NCBI GenBank assembly: GCA_015661405.1
Contig: JACWMK010000059.1
Location: 1-11,611, forward strand
Length of the DNA stretch: 11,611 nt
Direction of reading: 5' to 3'
From: Methanobacterium sp.
GTDB taxonomy: Archaea; Methanobacteriota; Methanobacteria; Methanobacteriales; Methanobacteriaceae
A program made the translations under genes and the position numbers. Position 1 is the stretch's first letter. Each line of letters begins with the position of its first letter. The notes below the pieces were generated by a model. That model ran no database searches. It worked only from the letters and a program-made list of their open reading frames with translations, and was not told the origin of the DNA. Shown in pieces: positions 1-7,400 of the stretch.

Positions 1-1130
1 CCATAATAATTTTTTTCAAATAATATAATATAGTTATTACTGACATGTTTCCAAGAATATTTTTCTCTCGCTCGATGGTGAAGTTCTTCCTTTAAATTAA
101 CGTATGATGAAAAATTATTTTCTATCAAATCTAATTTATTTATTAAATCACCTACATCTGTAAAGTAAACCCCCAAATCACCGCAAACTTCCCTATTGAA
201 TTCATTATCATGTGCAATTATAATATTTTTCATTATCATGGCTTCTATAAGGGATGGATTAGTTCCGCCCACTGAATGTCCATGAATATATGCAAAACAA
301 TTTTGTCTTAACATGTCAAGTATCGTTAAATCATAAATTGAACCTAAAAATATAATATTATCACTATTTTCAGCTATCTTATCGACTTGTTTTTTATATT
401 TATCACTTGTATATTCTCCAATTACTATTAAAGGAAGTTTAGTTCTATATTTAGAAAAAGCATCAATAATTGTAGATATATTATTTTCAGGTTCCAATCT
501 TGCAACTACTAACCAGTATCTATTAGGTGAGATATCTTTAACTTTATCATAATTTTTCAATCCTTTATTTGTCCATGGCATTAGTTTAGGTAATCCTATT
601 CCATATGGAATAAAAACTGCTTTATTTTTATAAATATCAGGGACATAATTCTTCATTTCTTCAGCATCAGTTACTATAGTATTAGCAAATACGATAGCAA
701 AATAATGATTTAGCTTCAAAAAAAATCTTACTAATTTATTAAATTTGGTTCTTTTCCACATTAATCCATCAATATTGACTAATAATCTAATATTATTTTT
801 TAATAATTTAGGAATAAATAAAAAAAATCCTACTTCTATCCCTAAAAAATAAATTAAATCATGATTTCTAGTTAATTTAATCAAAAAATAAATGTCTGAT
901 AAATTCTCATAAAACATTCTTAGAAAATAGTTTTTAGGCGCTTTAAATGGAAAATATTCTAATTTTACACCATTAAAATTTGAGGTTCTTGATTCTAAAG
1001 GTTCATATTCACAGCTTACTGTAATTTCAAATCCATTTTTTACTAGACGAGTTGATAAACCTTCAGCAAATGTTTCAAATCCTCCATATTTCGCTGGTAT
1101 GCCCCTAGATCCTATTATTGCTATTTTCAT
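1..1130 (-). CDS. Glycosyltransferase family 4, DUF1972-type (3' end cut by window)
   Basis: Reading the minus strand from the ATG at 1130 gives 376 open codons running off the left edge. The N-terminus MKIAIIGSRGIPAKYGGFE is the nucleotide-binding-fold start typical of DUF1972/GT4 rhamnosyl- or glucosyltransferases (GT-B fold). Further GT4 marks are NIDGLMWKR (about residues 128-136), VARLEPENN (about 209-217) and GGTNPSLIEAM (about 286-296), the last being the usual sugar-nucleotide-binding C-domain signature. The frame ends in a helix (YSWKHVSNNY) like the normal GT4 C-terminus, so probably only a few residues are missing. A GGTG ribosome site lies 7 nt before the ATG and a TATA box about 45 nt before it. 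The enzyme would transfer an activated sugar to a lipid- or polysaccharide-linked acceptor at the cytoplasmic face of the membrane. The exact sugar cannot be told. It lies downstream of another glycosyltransferase gene but has its own promoter. Confidence 0.9.
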   Translation of the reverse strand, partial: MKIAIIGSRGIPAKYGGFETFAEGLSTRLVKNGFEITVSCEYEPLESRTSNFNGVKLEYFPFKAPKNYFLRMFYENLSDIYFLIKLTRNHDLIYFLGIEVGFFLFIPKLLKNNIRLLVNIDGLMWKRTKFNKLVRFFLKLNHYFAIVFANTIVTDAEEMKNYVPDIYKNKAVFIPYGIGLPKLMPWTNKGLKNYDKVKDISPNRYWLVVARLEPENNISTIIDAFSKYRTKLPLIVIGEYTSDKYKKQVDKIAENSDNIIFLGSIYDLTILDMLRQNCFAYIHGHSVGGTNPSLIEAMIMKNIIIAHDNEFNREVCGDLGVYFTDVGDLINKLDLIENNFSSYVNLKEELHHRAREKYSWKHVSNNYIILFEKNYY

Positions 1131-1590
1131 TTCTTTGCACCAGAATAAGATTCTATGAATAGATTATATGGAAGTTTATATAGAGATTAATTATTATATT
1201 TTTTCTGTAATGAAAAACAGTTATTAAAATCTTTTATCTAGATTTATCTTTTTTATTTTTAGCGATCATTCTACTCTATTTCAAAATCAGAATAAATTTA
1301 ATACTACATCAAGAATGTAATCTATTATTTATTTGTTTAATTTATAATATCGCGCATAAATCAGAAATATTTTGATTATATAGTTTATGATTAGATTATA
1401 AAAAAAATGTAGATTTAAAAAATATAAATTTTATAGAGAATTTGGATTCTAGCTTTGGTTCATCGTTCAGTTAAAATTATGGTTTAAATGCATGAATGAG
1501 GAATATTCAGAATTTATTCAAATTCTTTATTAATCAATTATACTCCTAAATTCGAGTATTTTAATATTCTCATTTGATCCAGAATAAGAT
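1131..1590. other. Non-coding gap between the two glycosyltransferase genes
   Basis: No reading frame of interest on either strand; very AT-rich. It contains the GT4 promoter at its left edge and an A8 run at 1400-1407 (T8 on the minus strand) that could end the GT2 transcript. The 13-nt sequence CCAGAATAAGATT occurs at 1140-1152 and again at 1579-1591, so near-copies sit at both ends of the gap. The gap and separate promoter argue against one tight operon. Confidence 0.6.
1138..1183 (-). promoter_or_regulatory. Promoter and ribosome site of the GT4 gene
   Basis: On the minus strand CTATATAAAC (TATA-like, 1175-1182) lies about 26 nt before the expected transcription start near 1152. GGTG at 1138-1141 then sits 7 nt before the ATG, giving a leader of about 20 nt. 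The geometry fits an archaeal promoter; in such AT-rich DNA chance TATA boxes occur, so this is inference. Confidence 0.5.
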
Positions 1591-2331
1591 TTATGAAAAA
1601 TCCTTATTATAATATTTTTTTGGTTTAAGATTATTTTGAATCTCAAGTTTTTTAACTGGAGTTATCTTATGTTTTAATAGTGTTCTAAAAATTTTAAATC
1701 CATCCGAAAATGATTTTAGTTTTGTTTCATCTGTACGTTTTTTGTAAGATATTGGGATTTCAGTGATTTTGAATTTGCTTTTTGATATTTTAGCGAACAT
1801 TTCTGCTTCCATTTCAAAGCCAGAACAGTCTAATCCTACTTCACAAATATAATCTACTAATTTATCGTTGAATGCCCAGTATCCTGTGCAAACGTCTGAA
1901 ACCGGATGAAAGAAAATGCTAGCAATTAAACTAAGAATATGGTTTCCAATAACATTTATTATTGATATTGATCCTTCTTCTTTATTACCTCTCAAACGGG
2001 ATCCTAATACTAAATCTACTTCACCATTTCTTAATGGTTCTACTAATCTTTCGGCGTCGTTTGGATCATAAGTATTATCTGCATCAAGCATCACTACATA
2101 TTTAGAATTTGCGAGATTGAATCCTGTACGCATGGCACAAGCTTTGCCTTGTTTTTTTTCAAAAATAACTTCCACACCTAATTTGGATGCTATTTCTGCA
2201 GTTTTATCAGATGAATTATTATCTATTACTGATATTTTAGAATTAGGATATTTTGTTATTATGTTATTAACAAGTAAGCCAATGGACTCCTCTTCATTAT
2301 ATGCTGGAATTATAAAAGATAAATCACTCAT
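1591..2331 (-). CDS. Glycosyltransferase family 2, dolichyl-phosphate-mannose-synthase-like
   Basis: A 246-residue GT-A fold enzyme. Visible family marks: IIPAYNEEESIG (residues 7-18), the nucleotide-binding VIDNNSSD (35-42), the metal-binding DXD in DADNTYDP (83-90), GSRLRG (110-115), SDVCTGYWAF (145-154), the FEMEAEM catalytic-region motif (172-178) and EIPISYKKR (191-199). This is the pattern of DPM1/AglJ-like archaeal enzymes that load a sugar from a nucleotide onto polyprenyl (dolichyl) phosphate, a first step in N-glycan or wall-polymer assembly. It lacks the C-terminal membrane helices of GtrB-type members, so it is probably a peripheral membrane enzyme. The ATG at 2331 is preceded by an excellent ribosome site (GGGGGTGGTG). 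It is upstream of, and in the same direction as, the GT4 gene, 460 bp away. The sugar donor cannot be told from sequence alone. Confidence 0.92.
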   Translation of the reverse strand: MSDLSFIIPAYNEEESIGLLVNNIITKYPNSKISVIDNNSSDKTAEIASKLGVEVIFEKKQGKACAMRTGFNLANSKYVVMLDADNTYDPNDAERLVEPLRNGEVDLVLGSRLRGNKEEGSISIINVIGNHILSLIASIFFHPVSDVCTGYWAFNDKLVDYICEVGLDCSGFEMEAEMFAKISKSKFKITEIPISYKKRTDETKLKSFSDGFKIFRTLLKHKITPVKKLEIQNNLKPKKYYNKDFS

Positions 2332-2337
2332 TTATTA

Positions 2338-2347
2338 CACCACCCCC
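2338..2347 (-). promoter_or_regulatory. Strong ribosome-binding site of the GT2 gene
   Basis: On the minus strand GGGGGTGGTG lies 6 nt before the ATG at 2331 and matches the archaeal 16S tail complement (GGAGGTGATC type). It fixes this start codon. Confidence 0.75.
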
Positions 2348-2523
2348 TATATTTCATGACTAACAATTATTTATTCAACTAATTTAATTCACATTAAATC
2401 GTGATGTATTTTTAAAAAAGCTTATATTATTCAAATAATTAAATGATTCAAATCCACTGTATTTTACTTTAATACAATATAGTCGTTAATCATTTATATA
2501 TATTTGTAAAACACCATAATACT

Positions 2524-2537
2524 GTGAATTTAATCAC
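2524..2537. repeat. Dyad GTGAATTTAATCAC, possible operator
   Basis: Inverted arms GTGA and TCAC separated by six A/T bases. It lies 193 nt upstream of the GT2 start and just upstream of a minus-strand TATA-like block. The same GTGA-N6-TCAC layout occurs as a perfect palindrome at 4167-4180 before the adhesin gene. Operator function is inference. Confidence 0.35.
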
Positions 2538-2811
2538 AAAAAAATATTTTTTAAAAAAACAAAGTGAATTTTATTAATACTTTAATAATTATAAATAATT
2601 AAAACAATTATTTAAATTTATATGAAAGAAAAATTCTAAAAGTTCGCATATGATCATAATACATAAGCATTAAAATGTCATAATTTAATCATAAATTGAA
2701 AAAAAATAGAATATTAAATATTGATCAAATATGTTAAACAATAAATTAGAATAAAATAATTTATTTAGAATTAGTTTTTATAAAAAAATATTAATTTTTT
2801 ATTTTTAGATT

Positions 2812-2878
2812 TTATCAACTATTAAACAGTTATTTATCAACTATTAAACAGTTATTTTATCAACTATTAAACAGTTAT
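2812..2878. repeat. Three tandem copies of a 22-nt repeat
   Basis: Copies at 2812-2833, 2834-2855 and 2857-2878 are identical: TTATCAACTATT followed by AAACAGTTAT. The first two abut and the third follows after one extra T. Each copy contains the short dyad AACT-N7-AGTT. The 22/23-nt period equals about two helical turns, so the copies face the same side of the DNA, as protein-binding iterons do. They lie 63-129 nt beyond the stop of the small membrane-protein gene and well upstream of the GT2 gene. Too few and too short for a CRISPR array, with no spacers. Confidence 0.9.
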
Positions 2879-2940
2879 AATATTGAAATTATTTTTTATG
2901 AGTAGAATGAAGAATTTTTTATGTAAATTTTAAATTAATA

Positions 2941-3150
2941 TTATAAGTTGCCATATAATATTGCTTTCACATTATATATGAATATTACGGCGAATAATAA
3001 TAAAAGTGGTATTATGACAACATTTAATACTTTTAGAATAGATATAACGGATTTTTTATCAGAATCCCAACGAATTATTTCCCTTATTGCAAGTAAAACT
3101 ATCAACAGTACAGATAAACTAATTGTTGTAATTGATAAAGAGAATATCAT
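2941..3150 (-). CDS. Small two-helix membrane protein, function unknown
   Basis: A 69-residue frame on the minus strand. It shows a hydrophobic segment at residues 4-22, a charged loop (REIIRWDSDKKS, 23-34) and a second hydrophobic segment at about 40-60, so a helical hairpin with the basic loop probably in the cytoplasm. This pattern is much more protein-like than the overlapping frame on the other strand (2948-3166), which I treat as a shadow. There is no clear ribosome site before the ATG at 3150. A TATA-like box (3175-3186) is placed so that transcription would start at or next to the ATG, so a leaderless message is likely. Divergent from the DUF1616 gene. I do not recognise the family; calling it a gene rests on composition and promoter spacing. 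Confidence 0.55.
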   Translation of the reverse strand: MIFSLSITTISLSVLLIVLLAIREIIRWDSDKKSVISILKVLNVVIIPLLLLFAVIFIYNVKAILYGNL

Positions 3151-3174
3151 TATAATAAATATTTAATGAATATT

Positions 3175-3186
3175 ACATATATATTC
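3175..3186 (-). promoter_or_regulatory. TATA-like box of the small membrane-protein gene
   Basis: On the minus strand the purine-rich stretch AGAAGAAG runs into AATATATATG. Its centre lies about 30 nt before the ATG at 3150, the spacing expected for a leaderless archaeal transcript. Confidence 0.35.
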
Positions 3187-3350
3187 TTCTTCTAGATTCA
3201 AAATTTCCATTATTATAGATATTATATTATAGAAATCTCTTTTAAAGATAAAAGCCTTATTTATGAATCTCAGATAATTATAAATTTAAAAAAAAATTAA
3301 TTAATTCAAACTAATTTTTACAAATCAATAACTACACACTTTTCACATCT

Positions 3351-3366
3351 TACTCATCCATGAGTA
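3351..3366. repeat. Perfect inverted repeat TACTCAT-CC-ATGAGTA
   Basis: Seven-base arms separated by CC, lying 72-87 nt before the DUF1616 start inside the 287-bp gap between two divergent genes. Size and position suit a dimeric regulator operator for one or both genes; this is inference from symmetry only. Confidence 0.45.
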
Positions 3367-3437
3367 TTTCCGATCATATTATAATTAAAGTTATTTGGGA
3401 TTAAATTCTAAATGATGAAGTGGAGTAAGTATTCATT

Positions 3438-3893
3438 ATGATTAAAACTTTAAATGAGGATTCCACCAAAAAGTCAAAAAATGGGAAATTTATTTCGATT
3501 ATTCTCATCATCCTCCTAGCTTCTGCTATAGCTGTTACTGCATATATCATTGTGGTGCCTCTTGGTGAGTCTTTCACTGAATTTTATATTTTAGGTCCTA
3601 GTGGTGTGGCGAGTGATTATCCAACTAATTTATCGAGTGATGAGAATGGTAGTCTGATTATTGGTATTGTGAATCATGAGAATAAGAAGGAATTGTATCA
3701 TTTAGTGGTGACGAGTGATAATGATGTGCAAATTAATCAGATAGTTACATTGAATAATCAACAAACTTTGGAGATTCCTTTTCACTTCACAGCTGGTCAA
3801 CCTGGTACGATGGAAATTGATTTTATGTTGTATAAATTGCCGGATAATACTAATGTTTACCGAAGTCTCCATTTATGGATTAACATCACTTGA
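3438..3893 (+). CDS. Short DUF1616-type membrane-anchored protein
   Basis: A 151-residue protein with a charged N-terminus, one strong membrane segment (about 18-41) and an extracytoplasmic domain. Right after the membrane segment come GESFTEFYILGP (43-54), DYPTNL (60-65) and IIGIVNHE (74-81), the characteristic core of the DUF1616 family seen in methanogens. Full DUF1616 proteins usually carry several helices before this domain; here only one remains, so this is a short form. Function of the family is unknown; it often occurs near surface-polysaccharide genes, in keeping with the glycosyltransferases here. The ATG at 3438 has GGAG at 3422-3425, a rather long 12-nt spacing. It is followed by oligo-T stretches that probably end its message. 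Confidence 0.8.
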   Translation: MIKTLNEDSTKKSKNGKFISIILIILLASAIAVTAYIIVVPLGESFTEFYILGPSGVASDYPTNLSSDENGSLIIGIVNHENKKELYHLVVTSDNDVQINQIVTLNNQQTLEIPFHFTAGQPGTMEIDFMLYKLPDNTNVYRSLHLWINIT

Positions 3894-3949
3894 ATTAAAT
3901 AATTTCATTCTAAATAATTTTAAACTCTTTTAAGTAACTAAACATGTAC

Positions 3950-3963
3950 AATTTATATAAATT
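3950..3963. promoter_or_regulatory. Palindromic consensus TATA box without an adjacent gene
   Basis: AATTTATATAAATT is a perfect 14-bp palindrome and a near-ideal archaeal TATA element on both strands. Read to the right it would start RNA near 3985, straight into T runs, with the next start codon of note at 4405. It may be a chance element in AT-rich DNA, or the promoter of a short RNA or of a very long adhesin leader. Confidence 0.3.
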
Positions 3964-3985
3964 AAACATTTCCAGTATAAATTAG

Positions 3986-4023
3986 TTTTTTTTTAACTAT
4001 TGATCGTTTGAACTATTTTTTTT
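3986..4023 (+). terminator. Oligo-T terminators after the DUF1616 gene
   Basis: Runs of nine T (3986-3994) and eight T (4016-4023), with a further eight at 4070-4077. Archaeal RNA polymerase stops at such T runs without needing a hairpin. They lie 93-130 nt after the DUF1616 stop and would insulate the adhesin gene. Confidence 0.5.
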
Positions 4024-4142
4024 AATCACCCACCAAAATTTTTGAATTATGAAGGAGTTCTATTAAATCTTTTTTTTGGAATATTGCCCGGTTTGTATCT
4101 AAAAACTATGGCATAATTAATATATTTAAAATTATTTTTAAA

Positions 4143-4180
4143 CCTATATATACTTTTTGGGTTTTAGTGATATATATCAC
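4143..4180 (+). promoter_or_regulatory. Probable adhesin promoter with overlapping perfect palindrome
   Basis: CCTATATATACT (4143-4154) is a good TATA box. The perfect 14-bp palindrome GTGATATATATCAC (4167-4180) begins about 20 nt further on, at the expected start of transcription. A repressor bound there would block initiation. A start near 4175 gives an untranslated leader of about 230 nt before the adhesin. Other TATA-like blocks nearer the gene (GATTTATAAC at 4231-4240, and near 4357-4370) are alternatives. Confidence 0.45.
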
Positions 4181-4210
4181 AATAATTTAGTAATAATTTA
4201 TTAATATGTG

Positions 4211-4222
4211 ATTACTAGTAAT
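4211..4222. repeat. Perfect palindrome ATTACTAGTAAT
   Basis: A second perfect dyad (12 bp), 31 nt after the first and preceded by another GTGA half-like stretch (4208-4211). Two dyads this close before a large surface-protein gene hint at a regulated control region. Confidence 0.45.
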
Positions 4223-4320
4223 ATTTGAACGATTTATAACAAATTCGTAAAAAAAATGATAATAACTTTTAATTTCAGCATTTTATCAGTTTAATGGATT
4301 TTTTCACTTCAAATTAATTT

Positions 4321-4347
4321 TTTTTGAGTGCTCCATCACTCCCAAAA
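4321..4347 (+). promoter_or_regulatory. Hairpin in the adhesin leader
   Basis: GAGTG (4326-4330) pairs with CACTC (4337-4341) across the loop CTCCAT. T and A runs outside these arms can pair further if the CC at 4342-4343 is bulged. It ends about 40 nt before the ribosome site. It could stabilise the messenger RNA, act as an attenuator, or be neutral. Confidence 0.35.
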
Positions 4348-4388
4348 AAATAGCTACAAAAATTTATTGGTTTTCTCTAAATTATTCA

Positions 4389-4396
4389 AGAGGGGG
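4389..4396 (+). promoter_or_regulatory. Ribosome-binding site of the adhesin gene
   Basis: AGAGGGGG, 8 nt before the ATG at 4405; a purine-rich Shine-Dalgarno site that supports this start, which also yields a complete signal peptide. Confidence 0.7.
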
Positions 4397-4404
4397 AAAA
4401 AATA

Positions 4405-7400
4405 ATGATTATAGGGAAATATGGTAAATATAATTTAATAATGTTTGCACTGGTTTTAATAAGTCTAGTGGCTATTTTCTCATATGGTGTTAATAATGTT
4501 TCAGCAGCGAATTCGTCCAGTATTTATGTAAGTAACAATGGAAACGACAGTTGGAACGGTCAATATGCTTCATATCAATCAGGTACAAACAATGGTCCAA
4601 AATTAACAATACAAAACGCTACAGCTACAGTATCAGCTAATGGAACTGTAAACATAGCTAATGGAGTATACACCGGAATTAAGAACAACAACGTAACTAT
4701 TAACCAAAACATGACTATACAAGGTCAAAACACAAACAGTACAATAATAAACGGAAGCGGCATAAACTGGATATTTGAAATCCAAAGTGGAATTAACGTC
4801 ACTATCAGCAACCTAACAATAGAAAATGGAAACACGATTAATGGTGGTGCTATCATCAATGATGGTACTTTGACTGTTAATAACTGCACTTTCATAAATA
4901 ACATCGCAACAAGTGATTTGGGTGGTGCTATCATCAATGATGGTACTTTGACTGTTAATAACAGCATTTTCACAAATAACACTGCAGGTGATCATGGTGG
5001 TGCAATAGAAAATGAGGGTTCTTTGACTATCACCGGTAGTAATTTCACAAATAACACAGCAAATTATGGTGGAGCCATTTACAATGATGATACTTTAACT
5101 AATACTAACTGCACATTCAACAACAACACCGCAATTGATGGTGGAGCCATCTATAATAATTTAATACAATACGATGAAAATTGCACATACACAGACAACA
5201 CTGCAGTAGATGGTGGGGCCATCATGAATTACGGAACATTAAACAATAATAACACCATATTCAACTATAACGATGCAACAGGTACTTCAGGTGCTGGTGG
5301 AGCCATCAGGAACGAGTTAATACTAAATGATAATAATACTATATTCAACAATAACACTGCAATAAATGGTGGAGCCATCTACAACGATGAATCTGGAACC
5401 TTAACTGAAATAAACAACACATACACAGGTAACACTGCAACTTATGGTGGTGCTATTTACAGTTCTAATAATTGTACTGTTAATAACTGTTCATTCAAAA
5501 ATAACAGTGCTTATAGTAGTGGTGCTATCGGTAATTGTGGTACTTTGAATGTAACTGGCAGTAATTTCACCACTAACACAGCAACTATTGGTGGTGGTGC
5601 AATAGATAATATGGGTACTTCAACCGTAACTGGCAGTAATTTCATAGGTAACATTGTCACAGGTACAGATGATGATGGTGGTGCAATAGAAAATGATAAT
5701 GGTAATTTAAATGTAACTGGCAGTAATACTTTCATAAACAACAATGCATCTCTGGGCGGAGCGATCTTCAGTTTCAGTCTAAGTAATAGTACAATTAATA
5801 ACAATACTTTCACAAATAACACTGCCACTTGGGGTGGTGCTATCGGCAATGAACAGGGCACATTAACCGTAACAGGCAGTACTTTCACAAGCAACAATGC
5901 TACAATTAATGGTGGTGCCATAGAAAATGAGGGTACTGCTAATTTGATAGTTAATAACAATGAATTATCAGATAACAAAGCAGCTTATGGTGGTGCTTTA
6001 TTCAATTGTTATACTTTAACTGTTAATGGAAATATTTTCACAAACAACATTGCAAATGTTGAGGGTGGTGCCATAGAAAATAATGATGGTACATTAACTA
6101 TAACAGGTAGTAATACTTTCACAAACAACATTGCAAATGTTGAGGGTGGTGCCATAGAAAATCATGATAATTCGACCATAACAGGCAGTAATTTCACCAA
6201 TAACACTGCAACTAATGGTGGTGCAATAAGAAATGATGGTACTTTAACTGTAACCGGCAGCACTTTCAACAATAACAGTGTAACAGATATCAATAGTAAT
6301 AATGTGGGCGGTGCCATAGGAAATTATGATACTCTGACTGTAACAGGCAGCGCTTTCACCAACAATATTGCATATTATGGTGGTGCAATCTACAATATGG
6401 AATTAGTTAACGTGGAAAACAATACTTTCACAAATAACACTGCAACTAGTGGTGGCGCTCTAGAAAATGAGGGCACTTTGAATTTAACCGCCAGCACTTT
6501 CACCGGTAACAATGCCACTAATGGTGGTGCTATTTTCAATGACAATTCCTCAACTGTAGATAACAGTACTCTCACCAATAATACTGCAAATAGTGGTGGT
6601 GCTATCTTCAATAAAAATTCTTTAACTATAAATTACAGCACCCTCACCAATAACACTGCCACCACTCATGGCGGAGCAATCTACAATGAAAATAGCGGAA
6701 CTTCAATAATTCAATTCAACAGAATAACTGGAAACAGAGTCCCTGATATTTACAATAATGGAGGTTCTGTGAATGCTACGCTTAACTGGTGGGGCACGAA
6801 CTTTACAGGAACCAATCCCATAAACGCTGGAAGAGTTACAAGTAATGTAGCAACCACACCTTGGATAATACTAAACATAACTGCGAATCCAACAACAATT
6901 TTAACAGGCGGAACTTCAAATATAACCGCTGAACTATTATATGATAATCAAGCAGGCTACCATAATCCTGCAAACGGAGTAGTACCATATATTGGATTAA
7001 TAACATTTACAACTTCATTAGGAACCATTAATAATGCATACATGTTTAATGGAGTAGTAAATTCTACGTTAAATGCTGGTACAATTACAGGCGTGGCTAA
7101 TGTTACAGCTGAAGTTGACAATGCAACTGTAAATGCATTAGTTAATATAAATAACTCAAATGCACCCGTAGCTAGTTTCACATCTACCCCCACCAGTGGA
7201 ACAGCACCATTAAACGTATCCTTCACTGACAAATCCACCGGTACCATAACCAGTTATAATTGGAATTTCGGTGACGGAATAGGAACCAGTACAACAAAGA
7301 ATCCCACCTATATTTACAATAACCCTGGAATCTACACTGTAAATGAAACAGTAACCGGACCTGGTGGTAGTAACACTGCTAGCCAACTTATAACCGTTAA

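Larger units (their letters stand above)
2332..2940. other. AT-rich non-coding region upstream of the GT2 gene
   Basis: About 600 bp with no credible coding frame. It holds a TATA-like block near 2494-2503 readable on both strands, a GTGA-N6-TCAC dyad (2524-2537) and the triple 22-nt repeat (2812-2878), listed separately. The rest is low-complexity A/T sequence in which I see nothing else. Confidence 0.6.

Noticed and set aside
2117..2359. 80-codon plus-strand frame
   Set aside because: Shadow of the GT2 gene start, which has a strong ribosome site and complete family motifs.
2812..2878. Triple repeat as a CRISPR array
   Set aside because: Copies are adjacent without spacers and only three in number; no cas gene in the window.
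2948..3166. 72-codon plus-strand frame
   Set aside because: Overlaps the two-helix membrane protein on the other strand, which has a far more protein-like hydrophobic pattern.
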